DNA of 64,000 nucleotides, from contig JAYWHX010000126.1 in the NCBI GenBank assembly GCA_043777375.1, positions 48,046 to 112,045 on the forward strand, given 5' to 3'. Both the position numbers and the translations under genes were made by a program. The notes beneath the pieces were generated by a model. It ran no database searches and was not told the origin of the DNA. It saw only the letters and a list, made by a program, of their open reading frames with translations. Positions 28,389 to 37,506 of this stretch are shown in pieces (the first letter of the stretch is position 1; each line of letters starts with the position of its first letter). Origin of the DNA: TH-plancto1 sp043777375 (lineage in GTDB: Bacteria > Planctomycetota > Planctomycetia > Planctomycetales > Planctomycetaceae).

Positions 28389-29042
28389 ATGCTTACGGTT
28401 TGCGATACCCCTGTCCCGAACACCGACGTCGCGTATATCGCGTTTCGTGTCGCGTTCTTTGAGACACTGGAGCGAATCATCCTGGCCGATCAGGTCGGGC
28501 TGACGGGAGATCGCTGCTTTGGATTTCTGACTGAAGTGCCATTTCTCCGGTTGGTCCCACCGCATGTCCAATTGGACTACCTGCTAGAAACATGGAGACG
28601 ATCCATCGATCAAGATCGGCATCAGGCGAGTCTAGCTGACGAAAGCGTGATCTACGCCGTCTGTGAGACAGCTGCACGGATCGTGTCCGTCGATGCGAAA
28701 ACCGCTCGCCGGTACATGCGGAACGGGCCTCGTGAGGTGCATCACGATTTTGATCCTCAGCTGGCTGATACGTTGCAGGCTTTCCATTTGAATTTGCCGA
28801 ACGAGGGCGATTTCCTACTCATCAGCCAGTTCCAGGATATGTCTCCGGACGAGGCGAACCCGCTCAAGCAGAAGTTTGGGATGTCTCTGGTCGATTGTGA
28901 TGTCATGTTTGAAATGCTGTCACGCTGGCATATTTCTCCAGAATTCGCGATGAACTCGGTTGGGCTGCTGGCATCGGGCGAGCTGGCTCGGACATTGGTG
29001 ACCCTCGGGGTACCTCAGTCCCAGCCGCGACGGTCGGTCTGA
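28389..29042 (+). CDS. Hypothetical protein
   Basis: I do not recognise this family. From the ATG at 28389 it gives 217 residues; the frame can be extended to a GTG at 28353. The protein is soluble and mostly alpha-helical, with no signal peptide and no membrane segment. A conserved-looking stretch, YIAFRVAFFETLERIILADQ, lies near the N-terminus. Codon usage is like that of its neighbours, which supports a real gene. It is followed after 95 bp by the creatininase-like gene on the same strand, so the two may be co-transcribed. Confidence 0.6.
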   Translation: MLTVCDTPVPNTDVAYIAFRVAFFETLERIILADQVGLTGDRCFGFLTEVPFLRLVPPHVQLDYLLETWRRSIDQDRHQASLADESVIYAVCETAARIVSVDAKTARRYMRNGPREVHHDFDPQLADTLQAFHLNLPNEGDFLLISQFQDMSPDEANPLKQKFGMSLVDCDVMFEMLSRWHISPEFAMNSVGLLASGELARTLVTLGVPQSQPRRSV

Positions 29043-29137
29043 CACCGAGCGAGGACGGATGACGATGCCAGCGTGTCGGGCCCGCCCGACGGCCTACCAT
29101 TCTGGCTTCCATTCCATCCATCCGTAACGAGCTCTCG

Positions 29138-29896
29138 ATGCAACTGACTAATCTCTCTTGGACAGCTGTGGACCAACTGTCGCGTGATGTCCCGATTGTC
29201 TTTCCGGTGGCGGCCCTCGAACAGCATGGTCATCATATGCCGCTGTTCACCGACAGCATGCTGCTCGGTGAAGTCGTCCGGCGAGTCGATGCACGCCTAA
29301 GCGATCGTGTGCTGTTCGCGCCGGTTCAATGGCTCGGGAACTCTGATCATCACATCGACTTTCCGGGGACACTCTCCAGCCCGCCGCGGATGTACCTCGA
29401 CATGCTGCGTGGCTTGGCGGAAAACTTCCTGCGACATGGTTTCAAGCGGATCGTGTTTCTGAATGGACACGGAGGCAATGATGTGCCGGGCCGACAAGCT
29501 GTGTTCGAGTTGCGGCAGCAGCACCGCGAGCAGATGGATCTGTTGCTGTTGTTCTCGACGTACTGGGACCACGGCAACCCGAAGTCCTGCCGTGACGATC
29601 TCGTTCAAAAGGAAATGGGGCATGCCTGCGAGTGGGAGACCTCGATGATCCTGCGGATGGCTCCCCATCTTGTCGCCCCTCATACCCAGGTGCCTGATGT
29701 GCCGTTTGGCTTTGGGTTCGGCAAGGCGTACCGTGGATGGACCACGAAGGACCGGACCGTCCCTGGCCATATTGGTTCCCCCGCTCAAGCGACCGCCGAA
29801 AAGGGAGAAGCCCTGTTCGAGACGTTCACAGCGGGTGTGTGCGGTTTCCTAGAGACTGTCATCCGCTGGGACGGCGCGTCCTGGGATGCCAGCTGA
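29138..29896 (+). CDS. Creatininase family protein
   Basis: A 252-residue metal-dependent amidohydrolase of the creatininase/MftE superfamily. Metal-binding and active-site motifs are EQHGHHMPLFTD (residues about 28-39), an NSDHH segment near 68, NGHGGND near 109 and GHACEWETSMILR near 160. These are the typical Glu/His/Asp ligands for two divalent cations. Members cleave creatinine, formamide derivatives or peptide tails of modified peptides; no cofactor-peptide gene is nearby, so the substrate is open. The downstream thiL gene is convergent. Confidence 0.86.
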   Translation: MQLTNLSWTAVDQLSRDVPIVFPVAALEQHGHHMPLFTDSMLLGEVVRRVDARLSDRVLFAPVQWLGNSDHHIDFPGTLSSPPRMYLDMLRGLAENFLRHGFKRIVFLNGHGGNDVPGRQAVFELRQQHREQMDLLLLFSTYWDHGNPKSCRDDLVQKEMGHACEWETSMILRMAPHLVAPHTQVPDVPFGFGFGKAYRGWTTKDRTVPGHIGSPAQATAEKGEALFETFTAGVCGFLETVIRWDGASWDAS

Positions 29897-29921
29897 GGCG
29901 GGCGGAACCGCAAGCTGAGCG

Positions 29922-30848
29922 TTACTCGATGGAGTGCTCCCATCCGCCGCGCGGCAGGCTTTCGGTCTTTCCGTCGATCCGCCAGCGACATCCAAGCTGG
30001 TGATCAATCACTCCGATTCGAATGGGTTTCCAATCGAGTGATGAGTCAGCCAGCAGTACTTCTCCGTCCGTGGGAGAAGTGGTCAACAGCAACTCAAAAT
30101 CCTCGCCATCGGTGAGTGCTCTCCGCAGTCGTTCGGAGTTCGGAAGCGCGGGATCGACATCCGAGTGAATCGGGATTGAGTTCGCATCGAGAGTGGCTCC
30201 GACGCCGCTTTGACACAAGATGTGCCGTAGATCAGAAGCGATTCCGTCACTGAGATCGAGCATCGCCGAGACCCGTACTCGCTGCACAAGTTCCTGAGCC
30301 TCGCGAACTCGCGGAGTCAACGCGAAATGCCTCCCGCTGAGGAGGCTTCCCCCCACGGGGCCAGTCACAAAGATCCAGTCGCCGGGTCGAGCCCCGCTGC
30401 GGAGAATCCGCCGCTGCCCGACTGTCTCGCCGACCAATGTGATGTTGATGACCAGTGGGCCATCCCAGCTGTTCGTGTCTCCCCCCGCGATGGCCACATC
30501 GAACGTCAGCGCGAGATCAGCGATTCCCGAGTAGAGCGACTGAGCCAGATCGCGGCCTCCGTGGCGAGGCAACGCCCAGCTGATGAAAGCGGCCAGCGGT
30601 CTCCCCGCCATTGCAGCAATGTCACTGAGATTGACTGCCAGAGCCTTGCGTCCGATCAATTCGGGGGAGGACTGTCCCACTACGAAGTGCCGTCCATCCA
30701 TCAACATATCAGTGGTCACAATGACCTCTTCCCCAGGAGTCGGCGCCAGCAGCGCGGCATCGTCGCCAATCCCAATTGGCACCTGGGAATGCTGCCATGA
30801 TTGTTTCCGAATCCAGTCAATCAGCTGGAACTCGCCGAGACCGGACAT
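29922..30848 (-). CDS. thiL: Thiamine-monophosphate kinase
   Basis: A 308-residue cytoplasmic enzyme that phosphorylates thiamine monophosphate to the active cofactor thiamine diphosphate using ATP. The family N-terminus is clear: GEFQLIDWIRKQ, then GIGDDAALLAPTPGEEVIVTTDMLMDGRHF, which contains the Mg-binding aspartates. AVNLSDIAAMAGRPLAAF and the later SDGIASDLRHI segment are also diagnostic. Length is normal. A purine-rich AGGAAG lies just before the ATG. I see no TPP riboswitch upstream. It is probably monocistronic. Confidence 0.92.
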   Translation of the reverse strand: MSGLGEFQLIDWIRKQSWQHSQVPIGIGDDAALLAPTPGEEVIVTTDMLMDGRHFVVGQSSPELIGRKALAVNLSDIAAMAGRPLAAFISWALPRHGGRDLAQSLYSGIADLALTFDVAIAGGDTNSWDGPLVINITLVGETVGQRRILRSGARPGDWIFVTGPVGGSLLSGRHFALTPRVREAQELVQRVRVSAMLDLSDGIASDLRHILCQSGVGATLDANSIPIHSDVDPALPNSERLRRALTDGEDFELLLTTSPTDGEVLLADSSLDWKPIRIGVIDHQLGCRWRIDGKTESLPRGGWEHSIE

Positions 30849-30920
30849 AACTTCCTCGAGGCAGTATTTCCGAAGTGTGGATGCCCCCTTCCAAGAGGGT
30901 GAGACCCATCATAGCCAATA

Positions 30921-30950
30921 CAAAAAGGGTCGGCAGTGATGCCGACCCTT
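30921..30950 (-). terminator. Intrinsic terminator of the SLBB exporter operon
   Basis: On the minus strand an 11-bp perfect stem (AAGGGTCGGCA with TGCCGACCCTT, four-nt loop) runs into TTTTTGTA. It lies 28 bp after the stop codon of the polysaccharide export gene and is the best textbook terminator in the window. Confidence 0.9.
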
Positions 30951-30977
30951 GGAGTGGAACGCTGATCAACCTGTCTG

Positions 30978-32252
30978 TTACCTCAGTGAGGTCAGGAAGT
31001 TGAATTGCATCAGGCTCAGGGCTGTGTTGAGAATTTCTTCACCTATCGTGTAACGCACGATCACGATGTCTTCAGGCTGAATCAGAATTCGTTCGCTTGA
31101 GTCGGTCAAAGCGCGGTTCAGGTCGACGCGAATCGGAATTTGTCCACCGTCCGCCAACTTGCGGACAATGATGGCTTGGGATGGAGGAATCGGACCAGTT
31201 CGAGTCGCACCACCTCCGCCGCCTCCGCCGCCACGTTGTGATGATGACAAAGCATTTCCGGATGAACCAACTGGTCCCCCGGCGAGTGCAATCGCACCGA
31301 GGATGTCGAGATCATAGTCACGTGGAACCGGGTGTTCTCCACCGCCCAAGACACCGCCGGTGTAGAACTTCTCTCGTTCACGAGACTGGATCATGACGAT
31401 GTCGCCCGACTGCAGGATGACATCACTTTCCGTGAACGAGGGTGATTGATCCGGATGGAATCGCAGGGGGATTCGAGTGACGTTGGGAGCGTCAGGGACG
31501 ATCGGAGGTGCCTGGCAAGCCATTTTTGACATCTTGATCTGGCCGACGAACTCGTCGTAGCGGGCCCCCTTATTTCCATCGTCACGAATGATCAGAATTT
31601 CATTCTTGGCATCTGTCCCTGGAAGACCACCGGTCTTGTTCAGGGCGTGCAGCAGATCATTCTCGTAGGCGGGCAGATCGATCGTCTGGCCATCACCACG
31701 CTTGGTGACTCCATCCTTTGACCCGGCCTCCTCACGCACCACAAGAACGCGGTAAGTGCGACGTTTAATCAATGTCACAATGATCCGGTCTTTGCCTTGC
31801 GGCAAGAGTTTTTGATCTTGGGTGTAGGCCCTGCGGACCAAGCTCGTTGCTTGCTCAATGGTCAACCCGTCCACCTTGATGGGCGGGATGAGTGGGAGAG
31901 CAATCGAGCCGTCTTCACGGATTGGGATTGGAAACCCGATCGAAGGATCGCGTTCCCCATCCTCTGGGAAGTGGGTAGGCGGAGCTTCATCCGACTTGCC
32001 CAGAACATTCTCGATGTAGATCCCGAGCACGTCATTGGCTCCGAGCTGATAGTGCTCGGGCGGCGTTTGACGCAGCCGGGACAACGAGATCTCCTGCATG
32101 TCTGACCGTGGGCGAGTCATGACAAGTCCCGGCACTTTGTTTGCGGGGACAGCGTCCGGCCCGTGCAGGGAGAGAGCTAAGGAGGAGCATCCCGAGAGTG
32201 CAGGCACTGCCACTCCCAAGAGAACCAAACCGAGGTACTGAAAAGATCGCAT
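30978..32252 (-). CDS. SLBB polysaccharide export lipoprotein (Wza-like)
   Basis: A 424-residue outer-membrane-type export protein. The start at 32252 gives a lipoprotein signal peptide with lipobox LSGCSS (Cys near residue 21). A polysaccharide export (Poly_export) domain follows at about 60-180, with LGANDVLGIYIENVLG and PIREDGSIALPLIPPIKVDGLT, then one or more SLBB-like segments (about 190-400). A Gly-rich loop lies near 345-355. Proteins of this family form the channel for capsular or extracellular polysaccharide. No polymerase or glycosyltransferase genes are adjacent, so it acts with partners elsewhere. It follows the Cys-rich lipoprotein gene by 58 bp, and a strong terminator ends the unit. 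Confidence 0.88.
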   Translation of the reverse strand: MRSFQYLGLVLLGVAVPALSGCSSLALSLHGPDAVPANKVPGLVMTRPRSDMQEISLSRLRQTPPEHYQLGANDVLGIYIENVLGKSDEAPPTHFPEDGERDPSIGFPIPIREDGSIALPLIPPIKVDGLTIEQATSLVRRAYTQDQKLLPQGKDRIIVTLIKRRTYRVLVVREEAGSKDGVTKRGDGQTIDLPAYENDLLHALNKTGGLPGTDAKNEILIIRDDGNKGARYDEFVGQIKMSKMACQAPPIVPDAPNVTRIPLRFHPDQSPSFTESDVILQSGDIVMIQSREREKFYTGGVLGGGEHPVPRDYDLDILGAIALAGGPVGSSGNALSSSQRGGGGGGGGATRTGPIPPSQAIIVRKLADGGQIPIRVDLNRALTDSSERILIQPEDIVIVRYTIGEEILNTALSLMQFNFLTSLR

Positions 32253-32310
32253 GAAAATCGCTCCGCAATCATCCGTAACAAGCGAAGGATGTGTGAGAAA
32301 AATCGGGGAC

Positions 32311-33012
32311 TTAGTTCCCCGAGCCGTCCGCACGAGGCGGTGCAGGTGGTGTCAACGAATCTTCAAATACGACCCGACCTTCCACTTTACGAATCGGACG
32401 CTCCGCGCCCGATGTCGGATTGGCAGGTGGGTTGTAGGGTGCAGCTGCGGGCGGAATTTCGGGAGGAGCGAATTCACCGCCCTCGTCCGATGGAAAGAAT
32501 TCCTCCCCAGCGGGCAGCGTTTGCATGCCGTCGGAGTAGTTCACTTCCTCGCCATCGACACTGCGACGAAGATCTTCCGGGAGCTCCACGGGATACGGGC
32601 TGTTCGTGTGATAGATGTCGGCAGCGGTGACCACCGGCCCCGTACCCATTCCATCACGCAAAGCCTGAGCCACTCCGCTGTCCCAGCCGTTGTACCAGGC
32701 AACGACGCGACAGTTGTTGTCCGCACCACGGGTGCAGAGGCTCCAATACTTACGAGGTGGAAGTGTGGGACGACAGCATCCCCCACCGTTCATTACGTGG
32801 ATGTATCCAGCAATGAACCCATCTCGAAAGTCGCTGATGTTCTCGACTTCACAGAAACACCCCTTATTGCGATGCCACGCCATCTTGGCTTCAAGATGGT
32901 CATGACAACCGGTCATGGTGTTATCGATGCAGTCGTAGCAGCAACTCGCCGAGCAGCCCGATGCTGCACACGCCAAAGCCACAACAAGACTTTTTCCGAA
33001 GGACCGCAACAT
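32311..33012 (-). CDS. Cys-rich lipoprotein, unknown function
   Basis: A 233-residue predicted lipoprotein: hydrophobic signal VVALACAASGCSA with lipobox Cys near residue 20. The mature N-terminal half has many cysteines (SCCYDCID, GCHDH, KGCFCEVE, GGGCCRP, SLCTRG), which suggests disulfide cross-links or metal binding. The middle reads SDFRDGFIAGYIHVMNGGGC. The C-terminal third is rich in Pro, Ala and Glu and probably disordered. GAGGG lies 6 nt before the ATG. It is the first gene of a two-gene operon with the SLBB exporter, so a role in polysaccharide export or the cell envelope is likely, by context only. Similar genes sit next to SLBB genes in other planctomycetes, as far as I recall. 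Confidence 0.72.
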   Translation of the reverse strand: MLRSFGKSLVVALACAASGCSASCCYDCIDNTMTGCHDHLEAKMAWHRNKGCFCEVENISDFRDGFIAGYIHVMNGGGCCRPTLPPRKYWSLCTRGADNNCRVVAWYNGWDSGVAQALRDGMGTGPVVTAADIYHTNSPYPVELPEDLRRSVDGEEVNYSDGMQTLPAGEEFFPSDEGGEFAPPEIPPAAAPYNPPANPTSGAERPIRKVEGRVVFEDSLTPPAPPRADGSGN

Positions 33013-33266
33013 CGGACCCTCACATTGCTAGAACCATCCTGATTCATCCGGGTCATGCACGCATCACCCGACAGATCGACAAACTCTCAGATCCGCCATG
33101 TGAGTTATCGAATATCCCAGACATCTAACAAAAGCGTGGTTTCACATCACTCAGCACGAATTGAAACGGAAGTAATTGGAATCCGGGTAAGGTAAGATGC
33201 GGCATCTAGGAAGACACATTGACCGGCAACTCTCGCCAGAGCCCCCTGGCATTGCTCGAACAGAGA

Positions 33267-34394
33267 ATGAATCGAATGCACTTCGACTCCCCTGAGTCTG
33301 TGATGCGGCACGCAATCCAACTCGCACAGCGGGGACTCGGAGCTGTCGAGCCCAATCCTCCAGTGGGTGCCGTGATCGTGGATGAGCATTTCAACCTTAT
33401 CAGCGCGGGTTGGCATCAGCAGTTCGGTGGCCCGCACGCCGAAGTTCATGCCCTGGCTGCCGCTAGAGACCGGGCTCGTGGATCGACGCTCTATTGCACA
33501 CTTGAACCCTGCTCACATCATGGCCAGACACCGCCTTGCGCCCTCGCGGTGATTGCAGCTGGAATTCGCCGAGTCGTGATCGGGACGAAAGATCCAGCTC
33601 CGCACGTTAATGGACGCGGGATCGCGCAGCTGAGAGACGCGGACATCGAGGTCGAGGTCGGACTCTGCGAGATCGACAGCCAGCGGTTGATTGCCCCGTT
33701 TCGCCAATTGATGCTGGACGGCAGGCCCTGGGTCCATGCCAAGTGGGCCATGTCTTTGGATGGTCGAATTGCGACTCGCACCGGAGATTCTCAATGGATC
33801 ACTAATGAACAGGCCCGAGCCAGTGCTCATTCCCTGAGAGGGCAATGCGACGCAATTCTGGTCGGAGTCGGGACCGTGATCGACGATGATCCACTCCTGA
33901 CAGCTCGCCCCACGGGCCCGCGCATCGCGACACGAGTGGTTCTTGATTCACTGGCCCGTACGCCGCTGTCTTCTCAACTGGTGCGGACCGCGAGAAAAGT
34001 GCCGGTGATGATTGTGACATCCCCGCACGCTCCAGCCGATCGAGTGTCGGCGCTGCAGGATGCCGGTGTCGAGGTGCTGGCGATGCCGGGAGAGCCGAGC
34101 AGTCCCCACCGACCGTCGTTGATCCGGTTGATGGAGGAACTCGGGCGACGACGCATGACCCATGTGTTGGTTGAGGGGGGGGCCGGAGTCTTGGGAGCTG
34201 CCTTCGATGGCGGAATCGTCAACGAGTGCCACGTCTTCGTGGCTCCGCGTATCGTCGGCGGCCAAGAGGCATTGTCGCCCGTCGGAGGAGCCGGAATCCA
34301 GTGGATGAAGGAGGCCCGGTCACTCACTTCTGTCCAGATCACACAGCTGGGAGACAACATCTCTCTGCGAGGGGATTGGCTACGTGCGGAGTAG
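33267..34394 (+). CDS. ribD: RibD: deaminase/reductase of riboflavin synthesis
   Basis: A 375-residue bifunctional enzyme. The N-terminal cytidine-deaminase-like domain removes the amino group of the pyrimidine intermediate; zinc ligands are in GGPHAEVHALAAA and LEPCSHHGQTPPC. The C-terminal domain reduces the ribose with NADPH and opens with AKWAMSLDGRIATRTGDSQW. The ATG at 33267 (MNRMHFDSPESV) places the start 12 residues before the family-conserved MRHAIQLAQRG. A TTG at 33219 behind AGGAAG is a real alternative. No other riboflavin gene is nearby. A short hairpin follows the stop codon. Confidence 0.9.
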   Translation: MNRMHFDSPESVMRHAIQLAQRGLGAVEPNPPVGAVIVDEHFNLISAGWHQQFGGPHAEVHALAAARDRARGSTLYCTLEPCSHHGQTPPCALAVIAAGIRRVVIGTKDPAPHVNGRGIAQLRDADIEVEVGLCEIDSQRLIAPFRQLMLDGRPWVHAKWAMSLDGRIATRTGDSQWITNEQARASAHSLRGQCDAILVGVGTVIDDDPLLTARPTGPRIATRVVLDSLARTPLSSQLVRTARKVPVMIVTSPHAPADRVSALQDAGVEVLAMPGEPSSPHRPSLIRLMEELGRRRMTHVLVEGGAGVLGAAFDGGIVNECHVFVAPRIVGGQEALSPVGGAGIQWMKEARSLTSVQITQLGDNISLRGDWLRAE

Positions 34395-34417
34395 CGACGG
34401 GCACTGCGTCCGTCGCT
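34393..34417. terminator. Hairpin between convergent ribD and HEAT genes
   Basis: AGCGACGG and CCGTCGCT form an 8-bp perfect stem with a 9-nt loop. It starts in the ribD stop codon and lies 31 bp from the stop of the convergent gene. No T-tract follows, so it is a possible bidirectional terminator. Confidence 0.45.
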
Positions 34418-34447
34418 GCTGGACTGGCTTGAATCGTGACTGAGGTA

Positions 34448-35536
34448 TCACTGCCCCAAAGCGGCTCGCGTCGACGCCCATTGTTTTTGTACAGAGATAT
34501 CCGTGGCACCATCGGCACTTTTTGCGATCAGGCTCAAAAGTCGTGAGCGGGTGGCCGCATCGAGTTGCGGAGCCAGATTCTGAACGGCCAGCATCCCATT
34601 AGACACGAGCATGACCCGCTCAAAATGCTGTGTGGCCTGCTCGTCGTTCTTTACGGACGAAGGAACGAGCTTCCAACCTGATGCTTCAGCAAACAACCGC
34701 TCAATCACCGCGAGCCCCCGCGTCGAGTCCTGTCGGGCAAAACCGACCGCTGCGTTAATCCTCGTCATCTGATCGCTGTCTTCCAACAAGGCTGTTAGGC
34801 GGTTCTGAGCTTCTGGTGTGGTCAGAGTCCCTAGAATGAACGCCGCCTGGTGGCGAAACAGCAGTTCCGACTCCTGGGAGATTTCCACGATCCGAGTCGT
34901 CAGCTGAGGCATCTCGATCGGTTGTTTCCGATCCACGAAGGCCCGACCGCAAATAACCGCCAAAGAGTTGAGGGCCTGCTTGCGGATCTCACGATCTCGG
35001 TTGTCTTCCGCCGCAGACAGCAATGCGGGGACTGCCGTTTCTGGAACATCCAGCAACCCGACAGCCTTGAGCATGTACTCAGTCTGCGATGACTCGTCTT
35101 TAGAGAGGGTTGATTTCTTTAAGAGGTCCGTCAAGACTTCGGTCAGCGCGGTCGCGACCTCGGGAGTCGAGGCCAGGTGTTGCCCCTGCTCCTTACGCAG
35201 CGCGTCATTCTGCAACACCTGAGCGAGCTCCAGTGCGGAGCTCCAGCGGACATGCGAATTCTCGCTACGTACATTCGTCACCAGCTGCCGCCAGTCCGCT
35301 TCACCCGAGGCCAGCTGCCCAAACAGCAAATAGACACCAATGATGACCATCACGATCACCGCTGGAACGACGAACAGCTGGACAATGAATCCAGCAGATG
35401 GTGGTTCAACGTTGGGGAGCGTCGGTTCGGAAGGCCCGTTCGGGGAATCGCCCTCGACAGCATCAGACTGGACTGTCCAGCGATCCTGATACAAGGAGTC
35501 GGGAGCGTTGTCGTCAGCGGGGGGAGAGTTTGACAT
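34448..35536 (-). CDS. Membrane-anchored HEAT-repeat protein
   Basis: A 362-residue protein. Residues 1-48 are acidic, Pro/Ser-rich and probably disordered. One membrane helix follows (about 50-72, IVQLFVVPAVIVMVIIGVYLLFG). The rest is an alpha-helical solenoid with HEAT-like repeats, for example EIRKQALNSLAVICG near 185 and LFRHQAAFILGTL near 235. Such repeats serve as protein-protein scaffolds. No enzymatic motif is present. The fabZ gene lies upstream on the same strand after 121 bp; co-transcription is possible but not clear. Confidence 0.75.
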   Translation of the reverse strand: MSNSPPADDNAPDSLYQDRWTVQSDAVEGDSPNGPSEPTLPNVEPPSAGFIVQLFVVPAVIVMVIIGVYLLFGQLASGEADWRQLVTNVRSENSHVRWSSALELAQVLQNDALRKEQGQHLASTPEVATALTEVLTDLLKKSTLSKDESSQTEYMLKAVGLLDVPETAVPALLSAAEDNRDREIRKQALNSLAVICGRAFVDRKQPIEMPQLTTRIVEISQESELLFRHQAAFILGTLTTPEAQNRLTALLEDSDQMTRINAAVGFARQDSTRGLAVIERLFAEASGWKLVPSSVKNDEQATQHFERVMLVSNGMLAVQNLAPQLDAATRSRLLSLIAKSADGATDISVQKQWASTRAALGQ

Positions 35537-35657
35537 CGGGAGGGGCGATTTGTGATTGAGGGTTGATCGATACAGACGGCGGTGAGAGGGGAAGGGAGAG
35601 AACGACCGCTCGATAATGCCCGGCCAATGAGGTCACTCTGTTTCCTTCGATGATCTC

Positions 35658-36092
35658 TCAACCTTCCTGAATCTCGGTCGCAGAACAGGCGAACTCCAAG
35701 CGGCAGCTGACCTTCCCATCGCAGGTGACTTTGCCCTTGAGATAGAAGGTATTCTGCAACCGCTCAGTGATCTCGACTTCCATGACGATGGTCTGGTTGG
35801 GTCTGACCATCGAACGGAACTGCACGTTGTTCAGCCGCGTGACCACGGGAGCCATGTCGGTCCCTGTGGGCAGGATTTTCGAGATCAGTACCGCGGATGC
35901 CTGAAACGCCGCCTCGCATTGGATCACGCCCGGCAGTAGCGGGAAGTGCGGATAGTGGCCCCGGAACAGATCGAGGTCCGCTGGCAAGTGCTTGCGGGCC
36001 ACAATCCGAGTGTCCGAGATCTCGGTGACCTCATCGAGCCAGAGGAACGGGTCACGATGCGGAATCGCTTGCTTGATGTCGTCGAGTGTCAT
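35658..36092 (-). CDS. fabZ: 3-hydroxyacyl-ACP dehydratase FabZ-like
   Basis: A 144-residue hotdog-fold enzyme that dehydrates 3-hydroxyacyl-ACP in fatty acid elongation. The N-terminus contains IKQAIPHRDPFLWLDEV. The catalytic His is in FRGHYPHFPLLPGV (near residue 50) and the catalytic Glu in IQCEAAFQASA (near 61), at the usual spacing. RLNNVQFRSMVRPNQ is also typical. Length is normal. It stands apart from other fatty acid genes. FabZ or FabA-like variants cannot be fully separated by eye, but the IPHRDPFL start favours FabZ. Confidence 0.88.
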   Translation of the reverse strand: MTLDDIKQAIPHRDPFLWLDEVTEISDTRIVARKHLPADLDLFRGHYPHFPLLPGVIQCEAAFQASAVLISKILPTGTDMAPVVTRLNNVQFRSMVRPNQTIVMEVEITERLQNTFYLKGKVTCDGKVSCRLEFACSATEIQEG

Positions 36093-36225
36093 GAGGAAGT
36101 TGTCAGTCGTCAGTGTTCAGTCGGAAGACGAGGGAGCGAGCTGTGCTGGCCATCGTGGTCATTGTAGACAAGGCGAGCGGCCTCCCCATCAGACAACTGC
36201 ACACTGATGACTGAAAAAAATCCCC

Positions 36226-37506
36226 CTAGAACTTCCACCCGTCAGGTAGAACCGTACGCCGTGGCACGACAATAATCCCGTCGCGCACGACCAAGGGACC
36301 GTGTTCCCCGTTCTCGGGAAAACCGGGCGGCAATTTGATAATGCAGTTCGCACCGATCGAACAGTTCTTATCGACGATCGCTTTTTCGATGACCGTGCCT
36401 GCTCCGATCCCCAGTTGTGGCTGACCTTCGATGTGATTCGCCCGGACATCATGACGGAAATAGTCCGCCCCCATCAGGACCGAGTCCTTGATCTGCGCAT
36501 TCGCCCCGATATTGGACCGCAGCCCGATTGAGCTGTTCTTGATCACCGCAGCTGATCCAATCGTGCAGCCGTCGGCAATCATGCTGCGGAGGATTGTCGC
36601 TCCGTCGATTCTCGTCGGTGGGAGAAACCGAGGCCGTGTGTAAATCGGGGCGTTCGCCATTTCTAGGGCGAACGGAGGGTTCGGACTGGCCAGCGCCAGG
36701 CTCGCCTCGTAGAACGCCTGAATCGTGCCGATGTCTTCCCAGTAACCATCGAACAGATGCAATTGAACCTTGCGGGCTCGAATCGACATCGGAAAGACCT
36801 CTTTACCAAAGTCTTCGTAGTCGGTCTTCTCCAGCAGGTCTACGAGCGTATCTCGGTTAAACAGATAGATCCCCATGCTGGCGATGTACTCGCGCCCCTG
36901 GCTGGCGATCCCGCGAGCATCGATCCACTTGCCATCGGTATGGACCATCGCCAGTTCTTGCTCGGTCTTGGGCTTCTCCAGGAATCCCTCGACCCGGCCC
37001 GTGTCATTCACCCGCATGATGCCAAACCCAGCGGTCTGCTCTTTCGAGACGGGGAGTCCCGCAATTGTCACATCGGCCTTCGTGTCCTGATGCTCCTTGA
37101 GCATCTTCTCGAAATCCATCCGGTACAGCTGGTCGCCCGACAGGATCAAAACGTAGTCGACCCCCGGTTGCTTCAGATGTCGCAGCTGCTTGCGGACGGC
37201 GTCGGCGGTGCCTTGATACCAGTCGGTGCCTTCGTTCGTTTGCTGAGCGGCCAGGATCTCAACGAACCCGCCGTTAAACGAATCGAAGGTATACGTCTGA
37301 CGGATATGGCGATGCAGACTGACCGAGTTGAACTGTGTCAGCAGATAAATCCGTCGAATACCGCTGTTGATACAATTCGAGATCGGGATGTCGATCAGCC
37401 GGTACTTACCGGCTAGCGGCACTGCGGGTTTCGACCGCTCGCCCGTCAGCGGCAGCAGCCGCGTTCCCTTACCTCCGCCAAGTACGATGCAAACCATATT
37501 GTCCAT
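36226..37506 (-). CDS. glgC: Glucose-1-phosphate adenylyltransferase
   Basis: A 426-residue enzyme that makes ADP-glucose from glucose-1-phosphate and ATP, the committed step of bacterial glycogen synthesis. The N-terminal nucleotidyltransferase motif is VCIVLGGGKGTRLLPLT, with KPAVPLAGKYRLIDIPISN after it. GTADAVRKQL and ILSGDQLYRMD are diagnostic active-site stretches. The C-terminal third is a left-handed beta helix (hexapeptide repeats, for example IGSAAVIKNSSIGLRSNIG) that carries allosteric sites in relatives. AGGAG lies 7 nt before the ATG. No glgA, glgB or glgP gene is adjacent. Confidence 0.93.
   Translation of the reverse strand: MDNMVCIVLGGGKGTRLLPLTGERSKPAVPLAGKYRLIDIPISNCINSGIRRIYLLTQFNSVSLHRHIRQTYTFDSFNGGFVEILAAQQTNEGTDWYQGTADAVRKQLRHLKQPGVDYVLILSGDQLYRMDFEKMLKEHQDTKADVTIAGLPVSKEQTAGFGIMRVNDTGRVEGFLEKPKTEQELAMVHTDGKWIDARGIASQGREYIASMGIYLFNRDTLVDLLEKTDYEDFGKEVFPMSIRARKVQLHLFDGYWEDIGTIQAFYEASLALASPNPPFALEMANAPIYTRPRFLPPTRIDGATILRSMIADGCTIGSAAVIKNSSIGLRSNIGANAQIKDSVLMGADYFRHDVRANHIEGQPQLGIGAGTVIEKAIVDKNCSIGANCIIKLPPGFPENGEHGPLVVRDGIIVVPRRTVLPDGWKF

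Noticed and set aside
30849..30977. TPP riboswitch for thiL
   Set aside because: The region upstream of thiL is short and contains the SLBB operon terminator; no thi-box (CUGAGA) motif is seen.
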